Positions 11,736 through 24,240 of a stretch of DNA of 64,000 bases are shown one piece after another. The first letter of the stretch is position 1, and the number at the start of each line of letters is the position of its first letter. Under the pieces are notes generated by a model, which saw only the letters and a list, made by a program, of their open reading frames with translations, was not told the DNA's origin and ran no database searches. Where the stretch lies: positions 186,001 through 250,000 of the forward strand of contig NW_019154047.1 of NCBI RefSeq assembly GCF_001653235.2, in the 5' to 3' direction. Position numbers and translations under genes: made by a program. The stretch is from Pochonia chlamydosporia 170 (lineage: Eukaryota; Ascomycota; Sordariomycetes; Hypocreales; Clavicipitaceae).

Positions 11736-13209
11736 TTCATGTTGCTAGCCATTGTACGAGAAGACATGGGACATTTGTTTCACATTTGGAATAGCTAGGT
11801 ATTGCCATCAATTCACATACGTTTAAGGAACTTTATACCAATTAAACTCTCGTGGCAGAAAACCCTTTATTTCCTACACACTACTGCGAAAGTTGTTCCA
11901 AGAGCTGAGCGTAAACACAACAATGTTGGAGCGTCGCCCAACGACATATCTGTCCCACACATAGTCAATGAACCTCTAGACAGCAGAGATCAGCATTACT
12001 GCAGCCAGATTGCCGACCCCCTGGTGTTCACACGGTCTCACGGAGATGGGAACTGTTTAATCTCGCCTGCTCGTGACGCATGCATGACTTTGAGAACAGG
12101 TACTGCCGCGGACTTCTTACAGTGTTCCGCTAGAAGTGTCCAAGTTAGACGGCTGACTCGCATGGCCCCATATGACAACCCGGCACCTACTCCGTCAAAC
12201 AACGTGATTTTGGGATGGATAGATGAATAGGCATCTTTCAATTTCTTGACGGCGTTGCCTATGTCGTATTGGTCTTCAGAGTTACATACCAGAGAGGACA
12301 AGAGTGGCATCTGAAAGCAGGCCGCAGCATCTCCCGTGCATGAAGCACAACTTTAACGGGACCTTGGCCAGCATTCGCAACAGAAATGTGGTGATATTCA
12401 CAGGAAATGGTTGCAATGTAGCTGCTGCCACTACACTTACACCATGCGGGCGGGTATGGAAAAGAAATCCCAAGCCATTAGCGGCCGTCTGGGAGAACCG
12501 CAATTCATGAAACGAAGTGTATGGTAAGTACGATGCGAAATCTCCGAGCATGATAAGAGGCTACAGGGTCAATGATTATAATTGGCCATGCTTCAAGAGC
12601 CCTATGACGGCGGACGGGCTTGCTTTCCACCAGCGACCTGAAATCCATTCGACTTTCGAAACTCAAATTAGTGCCATACAGATATCCCGTTCCTTAACTG
12701 GACGCTCAATGAGCAGAGCACAGCCAGCGTGCCACAGTCGCAACTCGCTCATCAGACATCGATCGATTGGTCTTCTTGGTCGGTCACATAGCTCGTAATT
12801 TGATGAGTATTCGCAAGTGACCCAATCCCCTTAACGCGTCATCCCATAGCATGCGGTGCTGTTCCCCTGATCACCTGAAGCATATCTCTGTCGTGGAAAC
12901 GGTCCTTGTGGTAGGCTCTCTTCTGCTTCTCTGCTTTAATGACTTGACATCGCTACACTTGCTTGGCTTGGCGACATGCAGTTGCCGTTCTCGTTTCGTG
13001 CCCTCAAAGCCTCACTCGGCCTAACCCTGTCACCAGCTGTCTTTTTCCCACGTTTGTACCATTAGTGGACATCCTATAAACAGACCAGCCCCTGTGAGCC
13101 CCTTTTGGGTGCCTCGAGTCCAAAGGGCTACACGCGAGACTGTGTGAACCATTGCAGTGGAGAAAGAAGATGTTGACGATTTGTTCGTATTTTATTCACT
13201 GGAAATTAG
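11736..13209. other. Intergenic region between the two EST1-like copies
   Basis: Apart from the minus-strand remnant at 12038-12551, I see nothing supportable. The 12840-13200 stretch may contain decayed upstream sequence of the truncated paralogue (a protein-like frame at about 13160-13260) but no clear gene. Confidence 0.4.
12038..12551 (-). pseudogene. Unidentified minus-strand coding remnant, probably frameshifted
   Basis: Read on the minus strand, two overlapping frames look protein-like. One (about 12460 down to 12275) encodes a Cys-containing hydrophobic stretch including WLGISFPYPPAWCKC and ISVANAGQGPVKVVLHAREM. The other (12310 down to 12038) encodes a 90-residue C-terminal stretch including KITLFDGVGAGLSYGAMRV. 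The two cannot be joined in phase through the GTATGT donor I see near 12290, which suggests a 1-nt indel or a missing exon. I do not recognise the family. Confidence 0.3.
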
Positions 13210-14504
13210 GCGGACTATTTGGTATCTTCACGGGGGCGATTCCTGCGTCGCCTGCACAAGCAGATCATCAAGAACCGCTGGAACAAACCTGACAGCTGGT
13301 TAGATCCAGGGTAAGCCATTTTCCACCACACCATTGCGTGAGCTCGTTCGCATGCTGATTTCACATCAGGTGCCACATTGGCATTTCGCTCAGCTGCCTG
13401 CTTTTGGGGTTTGGAGACAGCTCAAATGCCCTAATGCAAACGGCTTCCGGAGAAAGGGGAGGGGAAAGGAAGTCAGGGAGCTGTCCTGGTCCGTCGTCCA
13501 GTTCGGCAGCGTCTTTCGCGTCACAAACACACGCGAGGCTCATCAGACTCGGTTTTGACGAGCGAACCTTGCCTTACATTGACACGACGTTGGTCTTCTA
13601 TCTCTTTCTAAGCGATACAGAGACAGAACTAGGAGGAGAGGAATCAGACGGGCTAGGTCGGAATAAGACACAAGCTGGCTACCTGGGAGCCATTCGACTG
13701 CTGAGAAACAAGTTTCCCTGGGTAAGCTTGTCAGAGCTGCTCAATAAGCTACTTGGAATATCAACGAATGGCAAGCAGATCTGCCCAGCTCGGTTCCCTG
13801 GCTCCGAAGACGGAAAACCTCTCCCAGAGGATTACCATATGCGCGGTCTTATTTACACTGGGACTTATTTTCCAGGCAACTGGTTCGACAACTACGAGAT
13901 GAATGAAGATGAGAGGATGCTGGAGCTTCCCTCAAACGGGCTCAAGCGCATTGACAGAATCTTATGGATTGCGCACAGGATTGCGAGTCGCGGGAAATGG
14001 CTGACGTGGAATGCGCCCAGCAGCCAATTTTCAGTCCCATCTAAAAGAGTCCAACAGCCTCATGATGTGTTCAACAATCTTACATCGACTATTCTTGTGT
14101 GCACTTCGTTCTTCCGGTGCGACTTTCTCTTTCAAAAAAAAAATATGGTCGCGGAGATACTTCCAGTACATAATAGTACTTCCACATTTGCTAACATCCA
14201 AAATTGGACTCAATTCGTTGGGATCCACAATGCGCTGCATCCAACCGCCGCTGGGCCAGAAGTACAGTTTAGTAGCTCGAAGTACATAGAGCTAAAGGCG
14301 GATCACACAGCCCCACATGACAGTGCGACCCTTCTAGTTCAGTACTTCTCATCGTCATCAGAATACAAACAGAGCTTACATAACGAGATCCAGGGGCTTC
14401 TCTATTCCAATCAGGTGTATTATTCCCTTGACTCTCCCCCAAAGTCAGATTCGATCCACATTAGCCCCCGGATCAAATCCTCAGTGCCACACTTCGCCGG
14501 TTAA
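13210..14504 (+). pseudogene. Truncated tandem paralogue of the EST1-like gene
   Basis: Exons 13210-13310 and 13370-14504 share the C-terminal half of the 9321-11735 gene. The intron (13311-13369) sits at exactly the same point and phase as intron 10958-11011: a split Gly codon followed by xxIGISLSCLLLGFGD in both copies. The C-terminal block PLPEDYHMRGLIYTGTYFPG and the ERILW-like end are conserved to about 14045, after which the frame runs on for about 150 residues with no counterpart in the first copy. The finger, linker and most of the EST1 helical region are missing: only about 35 codons precede the intron and an in-frame stop lies at 13207-13209. The copy probably arose by local duplication and 5' loss; a transcript from a new promoter cannot be excluded. 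Confidence 0.65.
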
Positions 14505-14803
14505 ATTCTTGGACCCTAAACTTGTGAATAGCTTCATGAACGGTATTTTGGAACCAGAACTGGGTGTCCAAGATTGTTGCACTCATGTTAACTAATCACG
14601 CACGTGACCGTGATGCCATAGAGAAGATGACCAGGCAGACTTCCTCTGGTTTCTTCTGGTTTTGTGCCATGCATGGGCTTGCGGCTGAGCTCATCATACC
14701 CCGCACGGGCAGCCTGGTGCCAGTTTCCAATGATGGTGATGATGTCTGCCCTATCCCTTGAAGCATTGCATTTCGCCCAAAATCCTTTCCTTATGGCCTT
14801 GCG

Positions 14804-17800
14804 ATGCGACTACTAAAATGCGACGATGTGGGCAACTATAGCCTGACACCAGACCTCTCCTCCGACGATGTTCCGCCGTACGCGATTCTTTCCCACACCT
14901 GGGGACCAGACGAGGTTGTCTTCACCGACCTGGCGAAGACGCCAGGTGATTGGCAGCACAAAGCTGGTTACCGCAAGATTGAGCTCTGTGCCAACCAAGC
15001 GAGACGACACGGGTTGAAATTCTTCTGGGTCGACACTTGCTGTATCGACAAATCTAATAGCACAGCGCTTCAGACTGCGATCAATAGCATGTTCCGGTGG
15101 TATCGCGATGCAAAACGATGCTATGTCTACCTGTCCGATGTCTCTGATCCTTCAACCTTCGGTCGACGGAAGAGCCTGACGCAGTGGGATGATATATTTC
15201 GACAGAGCAGATGGTTCACTCGTGGGTGGACGTTGCAAGAGCTCATTGCCCCGAAAACTGTCGATTTCTATTCGAAGGAAGGGGCTTGGCTAGGTGACAA
15301 GCGGTCATTAGAGCCTATGATACGCGATATTACTGGCATTCCTGCGAGTGCTCTGCGTGGTACACCTTTGTCCGACTTTACTGTCTCGGAACGCGAGGCG
15401 TGGGCACTCGGCCGTCAAACCAAATATGAGGAGGACATGGCGTACTCGCTCCTCGGTATATTTCACGTCCATATGCCACTCATCTATGGCGAAGGGCGAG
15501 TAAAAGCACAGAGAAGGCTGCGGGAAGAGGCTCAGAAAGCCATCAAGGGTAAAGCCAACCTAGAGACTAATGGAGATTAGGCTTAAAAACCAACAGTGTT
15601 AGGGACACGAACGAACGATTTCTCTGTTACTTTCAGCCTGTCCGAAGTTCCCGAGATACAATATTTTGTCGCACGAAGGAGGGAAATCGCAGAGATGCGC
15701 AGAACACTAAGCTCTGATGGAAGCCGTCGTGTCGTTACCCTCCACGGTCTCGGAGGTATTGGCAAAACACAGCTTGCGGTAGCGTACGCAAACCGATTTC
15801 GAGATGAATATTCCGCCATATTTTGGTTCAACATTAAAGACGAAGCGTCCATTCAACAGAGCTTCACTAAAGTTGCGAGGCAGATTTTGCACCAACACCC
15901 TAATGCTAGTCGCCTCAGCGAATTAGACCTACAGCAAAATCATAACGAGGTAGTCGAAGCTGTTAAAGCATGGTTCAACTCGCCAGGCAACACTAGGTGG
16001 CTCATTGTATACGACAACTACGACAACCCGAAGTTGACTAACCGCACAAGTAACACAGCAATCGACATTACTCGCTTCATTCCTATGGCGCATCAAGGCT
16101 CAATAATTGTCACGACCCGGTTGTCACAAGTCGATATGGGACATCTAATTCGAATACGGAAGCTTGAATCAACGGACGACAGTCTCAAGATCCTATCATC
16201 GACCTCAGGTCGAAATGACCTGCATGATGGTATGGGTTTCGCAGATACTATTAAGGCTCTACTAACAATTGCCACAGACGCGGACGCCAAGAGACTCGTA
16301 CAAAAACTGGACGGGCTTCCTCTCGCGCTTGCCACGGCTGGGGCGTACCTGAGGCGTGTTTCAATGAGCTTGGCGGACTATCTTCGCATTTACGAGAAAT
16401 CATGGGCGAGACTTCACATGAGCATTCCAAGCCTTGGTTCTTACGAAGATCGCACATTATGCTCTACGTGGCAAGTCTCATACAAACAAGTCCAGGAACA
16501 GAACCCTCTTGCGGCTCATTTACTCCAGTGGTGGGCCTATTTTGACAATGAAGACATATGGCTCGAACTTCTTCAGCGCAAAGCTGAAGACGGTCCGACG
16601 TGGATGTCTGACCTAGCAGATGAGCTGAACTTTAATAGCGCGATGGGCACACTGCATGGTTACGGATTTGTCGAGCCACACATGTTCAGTCCAGACATGA
16701 TCGAATCAAGGGGCTACAGCATTCATGGCTGCTTGCACTCTTGGGCCATTCATATATTGAATCAAGAGGGGGATAGCTATCTTGGCAAGCTCGCAGTAAA
16801 ATGCATCGCCTCACGCGTTCCGTCAAAGGACGACGCGCAGTTCTGGCTGCTTCAAAGGCGACTTTTGTCACATGCAATGAGGTCTTGCGCCACAATTCAA
16901 GGTAGCGATGAAGACTTGAACTGGGCTTTTCACAACCTAGGTGTCCTTTACGCCGACCAAGGCAAGCTGCAAGAGGCCGAGGAGATGTACTTACGGGCGC
17001 TTCAAGGGTACGAGAAGGCATTAGGACGAGATCACACGTCAACACTAGACACGGTTAACAACCTAGGTGTCCTTTACGCTGACCAAGGCAAGCTACAAGA
17101 GGCCGAGGAGATGCACTTACGGGCGCTTCAAGGGAAGGAGAAGGCATTAGGACCGGACCACACGTTAACACTAGACACGGTCCACAACCTAGGTGTTCTT
17201 TACAAAATCCAAGGCAAGCTGCAAGAGGCCGAGGAGATGTACTTACGGGCGCTTCAAGGGAAGGAGAAGGCATTAGGACGAGATCACACGTCAACACTAG
17301 ACACGGTCCACAACCTAGGTGTCCTTTACGCTGACCAAGGCAAGCTGCAAGAGGCCGAGGAGATGTACTTACGGGCGCTTCAAGGGTACGAGAAGGCATT
17401 AGGACAAGATCACGCGTCAACACTACGCACGGTTAACAACCTAGGGAACCTTTACGCCGACCAAGGCAAGCTGCAAGAGGCTGAGGAGATGTACTTACGG
17501 GCGCTTCAAGGGAAGGAGAAGGCATTAGGACGAGATCACACGTCAGCACTACAGACGGTCAACAACCTAGGGAACCTTTACGCCGACCAAGGCAAGCTGC
17601 AAGAGGCTAAGGAGATGTACTTACGGGCGCTTCGAGGGTACGAGAAGATTATAGAACCCCAAAACATCACGAGATACCGGCCAGCGATCAACACTACGTG
17701 GGGTCTAGGGTCCTTGTTACGGACTCAGGGCCAGCTAGTCGAGGCTAGGGCATACTATCAGCGCGCTTACAGTAACCTTAAAGGACTGTTGGGATCGTCG

Positions 17801-17977
17801 CATAAAGATGTCCAATTCCTACAGAGTACTCTGCTAGACTTGAATCGTACAATCGAGGTTGCCTCCGTTGATGGAGATAGGCCAACGCCAACGCCAACAC
17901 AATCCAGGAAGAATAGCCGCCGGGAGGCCCTTAAAAAGGTCTTGGGTATTCGCTCGAAGTGGCCATCTCACAGTTAA
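14804..17977 (+). CDS. HET / NB-ARC / TPR receptor (fungal NLR)
   Basis: Two exons, 14804-15548 and 15597-17977, joined in phase by a 48-nt intron (GTAAAG donor, ACAG acceptor; a TTAG acceptor six bases later is also in phase). The protein is about 1,041 residues. HET domain, residues 1-230: blocks YAILSHTWG, WVDTCCIDKSNS and RGWTLQELIAPK. NB-ARC, about 265-520: Walker A GLGGIGKT at 299-306, Walker B WLIVYD at 383-388, sensor GSIIVTTR, and GLPLA at 488-492. From about 695 come six 42-residue kinesin-light-chain-type TPRs (NLGVLYADQGKLQEAEEMYL...) and one diverged seventh, then a basic tail. This is the plan of fungal STAND receptors that sense non-self through the repeats and trigger cell death through HET. 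All nucleotide-binding motifs are intact. The near-identity of the repeats implies recent homogenisation or expansion. ATG 14804 starts the canonical HET N-terminus (MRLLKCDD). Confidence 0.92.
16934..17689 (+). repeat. Six near-identical 126-bp tandem repeats encoding TPRs
   Basis: Units start at 16934, 17060, 17186, 17312, 17438 and 17564, exactly 126 bp (42 codons) apart. Units 1-5 differ at only a few positions, mainly near the codons after LQG and around GxDHxxxLxTV; unit 6 diverges in its second half, and a seventh unit is recognisable only as protein. This is the high-internal-conservation pattern known from fungal NLR repeat domains, where unit number and a few positions vary between strains. 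Confidence 0.95.
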
Positions 17978-20900
17978 TGATTCCTTCTGTCTTAAGAGGA
18001 TACCTTGTTCAAGCTTATTCTAAGTTTCCATGAACAAGGGTTAGAATAAGACCATGTGCATTATGGTCTATGGAAATCGTGTTCTATTCAGCGGAGACGC
18101 ACGTGCTTCATATCCAAAAACGCAACGTATAGGCAACCTACGCCTGATGAGTTCTGGAAAGTATCCTCGTATTGATTTAGGTAGTTTGAAAGCAGGGTCT
18201 TTGTACCGGTACTGGCAGCTCATGCTACCTGGATTAGGAATATTTGCTAATGGTGGGACCCCAGCGGTAGGTAGACATGGACGGGAATTCTGTCTTGTAG
18301 AAGAAGGTGCAACTACTGTAGTGACTTAGCGAGCATGGTAAATTAGAACGTGAGACCTTTCTTGTTGCTGGGTTCGAGGCGTCTTGATACCACAAGCGGC
18401 ACATTTAGCTCCTTTTCTTTTCTGCTTCTCTTTTCTCGTTTTTTTGTTGTTGACTGGGGCTGTTCCCTTACCCTAGTTGTGACTGTCAAAGCCAATCGTC
18501 AAATTGCACCAGCAACTCCAACCCCAGAAATTTAGTGTGCCAATGGAGAGGTCGAATGCGACCCAAAAAGGACTATTTCAGGGCTGTCACTGCTCGATCC
18601 GAAATAACTTTGGCCCCGTTTGTGGAGCATGCAGGGTTGCCACGCAGACAGGCTCTGTTTCGATTACTAATTCCGAAAGTCCAGTTCCCGATGGCAGAGG
18701 TATACAGTGCAAATAAGGGGAATTACTACTATTTGGATCTTCAAAATTGTTTGAACAGAGAGTGCGGAAAGAGGAAGCTGCACTTGCACAACACAATACT
18801 ACGGCACCTATAGTCATCAGGGGTTTGGTAGACAAGCGAAGTAAAGCACTACTACGAACTCTGGATCCGGCGGTGCTTGCCACGAATGTGCCGTGGATCG
18901 CACTGGACCTTGACGCGGATTCTTCAAGCCACGAGTCTCAACCTAACCGGTTCCAAATGGAGTTTCAAGGAAATCAGTAGCTGGCTTGTCTCTTCCAGAA
19001 CTTCGGCTCAGCCTCATATAATTGATTGGCGAATAATCGCTATCTAGAATGTAAATTTCAGGATGTGAAACTCATCTAAATGCCTCCAGATAACAAGATA
19101 AACAATAAGCAAATGCTATTTGATCTCCAGTTTATTCATTCTCCGGCCAGCAGCCTATAAACGAATAGATCCTCTCAAATTCGTTGCCTGAAGAGCGCCC
19201 CTAGCGGCAAATACGCTTTGCCCTCAAGGAAGCGCGCCGCCCAATGCTCACATCAACCCAACGGGTGGTACTCCATGATCCACCATAGTCACACCACCAA
19301 GACTTGCCGCAGGCGAACAGCATGAAATTGACCATTCGTCGATTCAGGACCCTCCGCAGGTCCGTGTCAAAACCTCAAAAGGCTACGTTGGCGAGACAGT
19401 GGTCATGGCATGCGTGCTCCTGCCTCCCTGCCTTCTTCAGGGCGAGGTCCGAGTTCTTCTCAGACAGAAACAGCCATCAAACGATCATGCCAGACAGCTT
19501 CGCAGCACACAAATTCTCTGCCGTACAGCAGCATCTTCCGTCGATTGCCGTACTTTGACTTGAATTAACACGGCTTCGCAAATCCATGTCGGACCTGCAA
19601 ACACTGCCTTCAACACATTGTTGCTCAGCCTCAAACTATTCAACATGTCGTGATCGACACCCCTCCAAGGACTACCCCTCCATACCCCTCCATGGACTAC
19701 CCCACCTGCCTAATCAGGCACTGGCGGCTGGTTCGAAAAAGGCCCCGCATCCCTGTCCTCAAAAGAGGAGCTCTGGCCCGGCTTGACTTCAGTGAGAACT
19801 TTCTGCAGGAACTCCATCTTCCGCACCGTTAACCATGCAGCTGGACTGCTTACGGCATATTCCCCGACGTAACCTACCCTGGAGGTCCTTTACCGTAGAC
19901 CTAATCTGAGCAGATCTGCCTTGGTGATATTTCGATGGGAGTAAAAGCCCCCGTCCCTGACATTGGTTGAACTGTAGCGGATGGCGCTATGATTGCTGTC
20001 GTCTGTCCTTGTATGCCGAGTCACGTCCACTCAGGAATCAACGGTGAGCTACGCAGCTGGTGGAAGGGTGGTCTTGCCTGAGGCTGCTGAGCAATGCCTT
20101 CATGCAGCAATGGGAATGCTTGGCTGGGGCGAGTGCAGCCTTGGTTCCAGGGAGCGTCAGGGGCTGGGAGTCGTTCAAGTAGTCTGGCTACCGGAATAGT
20201 ACAAAACAATCCTGGCACGGCTTCAGCCGTGAGGTTTCTCGAGAGTGCATTGCATGGTTTTATTTTCGGCAATTGATGTTGCTCCACCATTTTTGTCCGC
20301 ATCCAGTCGTCTAATATCCTTTTCTCAATGCGAATGTCCGTCCAGCGCAGCACACAGGAGCCTGACGAGCTGAGCTCCGCTGCACTGCGCGCCATTCCAG
20401 CTCCCCCACACCACTAGAAGAGAGAACTTAATCCCAATCGCCGAATTAGAGTAGTAGTTTTTGCCGCTGAGATCGCCGTGACGATCACACAACAAAGAGC
20501 GTCGTAAGCCTCCATCGTGTGTGTCGGAACAAGGTTGGGGAACGCTGGACACTGGTTTCTCCGACCCACTATCATCAGTGGCCAGGAGCGTAATGGGGTC
20601 TGAGTCGGCGCCTGTTCATGCGCCACGGGAGTTGACAGATGACACAAGCTTTGTACTCGCGCCCCATGCGCTTCCTGGCAGGAGACATTTACCACTCGCA
20701 ATTCCACTCCAAGCTCACGTGTCAATTCAGCGCCGGAAATTTCCACGCCGTTGACCATCCTCCACCAGAAACCTATTCCACAGCTTCCTGATCCAACAGC
20801 GTTCAGGCTGGGAGAGTACCGACCGTTTGGACCACCCCGCTTCTTGTAGATCGTGAAGGCTTTTGCAGTGGACGGCCCAAGAGAGGACCAGTGTGATGAT

Positions 20901-23900
20901 GGACATGATGCATGTAATCTCAACAAGTGAGCAACGCCAGGGTACCTTTCCTCTGTCGTGGGACGTATGATGGACGAGGCAGCAGTTTAGGCAAGATATC
21001 AGGGCGTTCAAGCGCCAGATGAGAGTCGTGCTCCCCCGCTGTCTTAGGAATCGGAAACGAGAGTTCTCGTCTCCATATCACGCGCCACGGCATGTTTCCT
21101 GCTTCGTTTCTTACGATATCCGGGACGCAGAGGCTGCGGGCAGTGATGGCCTCGCCAGGGTAGCTCTGAATAAAGCGGCAACACAACGGAGTGCCCAGCT
21201 TGTCATTAGCACCGCGCGGCATGCATCTGCACCAATACATCCACTCCTCCCCAACTAGCACTGGGACACGGTGGCCTTGCGATGCAGTCCGTTTGTGTCT
21301 ACGTCATCGCCTTGAGTCTGCGCAGCCCGTGTGTTTGCACCAGGTGCGAGTGCACAGCAGTAACACCTCTCTCTGACATTTGTTAGGTGACTAACCGTAG
21401 ATCCTTGTTTCGGCCGACCGAATCTCTGGATACGAATTCCTCGTTTTTTTCGTTTCACATTAATTCTTGCGAGATCGTGGGCACAGGGATATTGCCGTGC
21501 TTTTTGCCCCATTAATACCAGTGGCCCCTTGCTACGTCGTGCTGATTTGCTGGAGACTACTAGCTCCGGCAGAACCCGTCAGACAAGGGGTTATTCGCTG
21601 GACCAAAAACGAACACCCAGCAGAAGCCACAGGCAACATTGGTTCTTCGGCACAGCCGCTCCGGAGCCACGAAGGCCAGGAAGCAGAGAAGAGAACACAG
21701 AAAACTTGCTTCAATCGCTGATGACTGATGGCTGATGGCCACAATCAGCCTTGACGCATGTTGTTGTTCATCTCTCCCATGTCGCAGGAACTGGTACGCG
21801 CATGACTAGAGATGATTGTCCGGTTCCACCAATGTGCACTGTTCGAAAGATGGAACGGCTGCAGCACGAGTCATAGTGACAAGAGTGAATGTGCTACGTA
21901 CCGAATGAGGATCCTGCCAAGATGGGCCGCGCGTAAAGTGAGTAAGACGCGGGTAGACATTTCTAGGATGTGTAACTCTGTGCATTTTGCCAGGCAGTCA
22001 GTAGCAAGAAATTGTGATGAGTGGCACCCGCTACCTTGCTCTTCAACCAGATCATGTCAATACGACCAGGGGAGCCAACTAGAAAACGCTAGGTAGAAAG
22101 CAAAATCACATACCCACAAAACGCCGGACTCGCGTTTTACGCGTCTTGCCGCTCAGGTAGAACTTGCAGCCTCAGCCAAGACTCGGTGCAAGAGGGATGG
22201 GTATTGTGCCAACACGTGCTTCATGTGTGCCAGGCACAGCCAGTTCCAGCCTCTTACCGGGTGCTGGGTAGAGAAAGTTCGTGAAAGTCAAGTCTGTGCA
22301 ATACCTACCGTATGTGGAGAGAAGGGCTGTGCAACAGGAGATTTCCAATTGCACCCGTAGAAACTGCCGTTTCACTCCATATTCTGCATCGAGTCTGGGA
22401 GATGGTGACGCAGATACCCACGACGAATGCGGCGCAGCCGGGGCGATTCATCACTTCTAGCGTAGTGAAGCCAGGAAGACCTCTCTAGTTTGTACCTTCC
22501 GTGGATGACTCGGGCGTCCAGTTGGGATGCTCCAACCAGACTTGTTTCCCCAGCCTTAACTCGCGTGGCCTGGCCAGTGAATTGCCTTGGTTTAGCTGTT
22601 TTCCACCCAAACATCACGAAAAGTCCTCGTGGCATAATGTCCCGGCGGCCCAGGTAGCAAAATCTCGACAATTTTAGACCACGACCATGCATCTGATTGT
22701 GCCAGCGAAGCCTCACTCGGAAGATCACGAAAAAACTCCTAGCAGGATCTACCTGGTCACCAAAGCTGGAATATCATAATCATTCCACTTGAATGATCAC
22801 ATTGACATCATTGCCGTATGCGGAAAGCTCGATGGAAAGTGCTACCACCCCAGTCATATGTGGCTAACTACATGTTTGGGCGGGCTAGGGGTCGCCAACG
22901 CATGCGACATCCAGACACGTGGTGCCACAAGAACTTCCATCCGGCCGACGCACTTAGGTCTGGCTAGAACTTTCCTGTTGGGTTGAGGTGGAAATTTCTT
23001 TGTGGCCACGAACCAGTGGGGCGTACACAGAACAAAGACTCTTGGGACGGTCCCGGGTAGGGTGCGCTTTCTACCTCGCAGTTTTTGAACCCCACCCCCC
23101 AAATCCGGGGAGAATATGGTGTCTCCTACTGGCTTTCGAAGAACATGCCTAGAGAAGGAACACGTACGTAGATATTTCTAATGAGCTGCAAGCCATCATG
23201 TGTAGTTAGGCAAAGAAGATGGAAGCTTTGCAGCGGCCATACAGCCCTCTACGACTCAAGTTCTGTGCTACCTGCTTGATCGGAACCTAACCCAGCCAAA
23301 CAAACTTCCGTCAACACTCTATGTGCAAACACAGCACAGCACTGGGTATGAGGGTAGAGCAAGCCGTCGGAGTACTTCATCATCGCGCCGATCTGCCTCT
23401 CCCCTTTCCAGCCATTGATCATGGCATCCGGGTGGGTCGCAAGTGTTCAGTCAAACGCGCTGTGGAATCCATCTTGTAGGGAGGGGAAAGTCAATGATAC
23501 CAAAATACTTCCTTGTCCTTCCACCATAACGACTTGCCAGGACCTATGGCCATTGGTACCCAGTTGGACGGTATTTCCCCATTTTTGCTCTCCTTTATAG
23601 ACCGCTCTGTAGTATGGCAATAACGGCGTTCAGACACACACCCCAGGTCACACAATCGTAGACTGTCGGCATTGCTTGCAACTACATACTATACTCATCT
23701 ATCAAGCAATGTAATCATGTTCGTCGAAGAGCTACCGGAGCCGGGGCGGTAGAAATCATATTACCGCCAGCGGTTTATCCGGGTTGAAAACACTAGCACA
23801 TTACAGCATCGCAGGTGGTGTCAGTTGAGACCGGCACCATCCCACTAGACACCAAGATGCATAACTCTTCGGGGATGCTGATAATTCGTTCAGAGACCAT

Positions 23901-24240
23901 TTGCCTACGGTACGCATCCACCAAATTTCTTCACAGGTGCCCTGAAATGTCATATCTATCCCTTATTGACAACGGTCCTTCTCCCTGAGCTAGATAAGCC
24001 ACCTCTAGGTCGCCAAGCGAATCACAAAATGTGGTTGAGTTCGACAGTGTAGGACTCGCAACAGAGACTTCTCAGCAAACGCGTAGTCTATTCCCTCGAA
24101 CCACCAAGTAGCATGGCGGTAGTTGGCTTCGAACGTAATGACTTTGCTTAGTCCGTAAAGCCGTAATATGCTTAGCAAAACGTACATCCGACTTCATCAC
24201 ACTTCAGTAATGAAGGGCTCCCATGTACCCAGAAGGAGAA
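17978..24240. other. Gene-poor 6.3-kb stretch
   Basis: No complete gene can be supported. Many short open frames occur on both strands without recognisable domains, start context or splice logic. The best coding-like pieces are a plus-strand Cys-rich stretch at 18543-18716 (CHC...CGAC) and the minus-strand pieces at 22592-22830, listed separately. The stretch may hold decayed genes or unrecognised transposon debris. Confidence 0.5.
22592..22738 (-). pseudogene. Coding-like fragment of unknown family
   Basis: Minus-strand open stretch of 48 codons, with even hydrophobic/charged alternation including WSKIVEILLPGPPGHYATR and ending at TAA 22594-22592. A second coding-like stretch ending in NDVNVIIQVE lies just upstream (about 22870-22790). 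They do not join cleanly by splicing and have no visible start, so I treat them as remnants. Confidence 0.25.

Noticed and set aside
16686..17423. Minus-strand repeated proteins opposite the TPR array
   Set aside because: They are antisense shadows of the tandem repeats; no start context, domains or codon logic.
15596..17977. A separate NB-ARC/TPR gene starting at 15596
   Set aside because: Its first codon is GTG, the HET exon ends only 16 bases before it in the same frame, and a 48-nt intron with good signals joins the two. One HET/NB-ARC/TPR gene is simpler.
20414..20926. 170-codon minus-strand frame
   Set aside because: No motif, no supported start, overlapping alternatives on both strands and no splice chain; likely chance.
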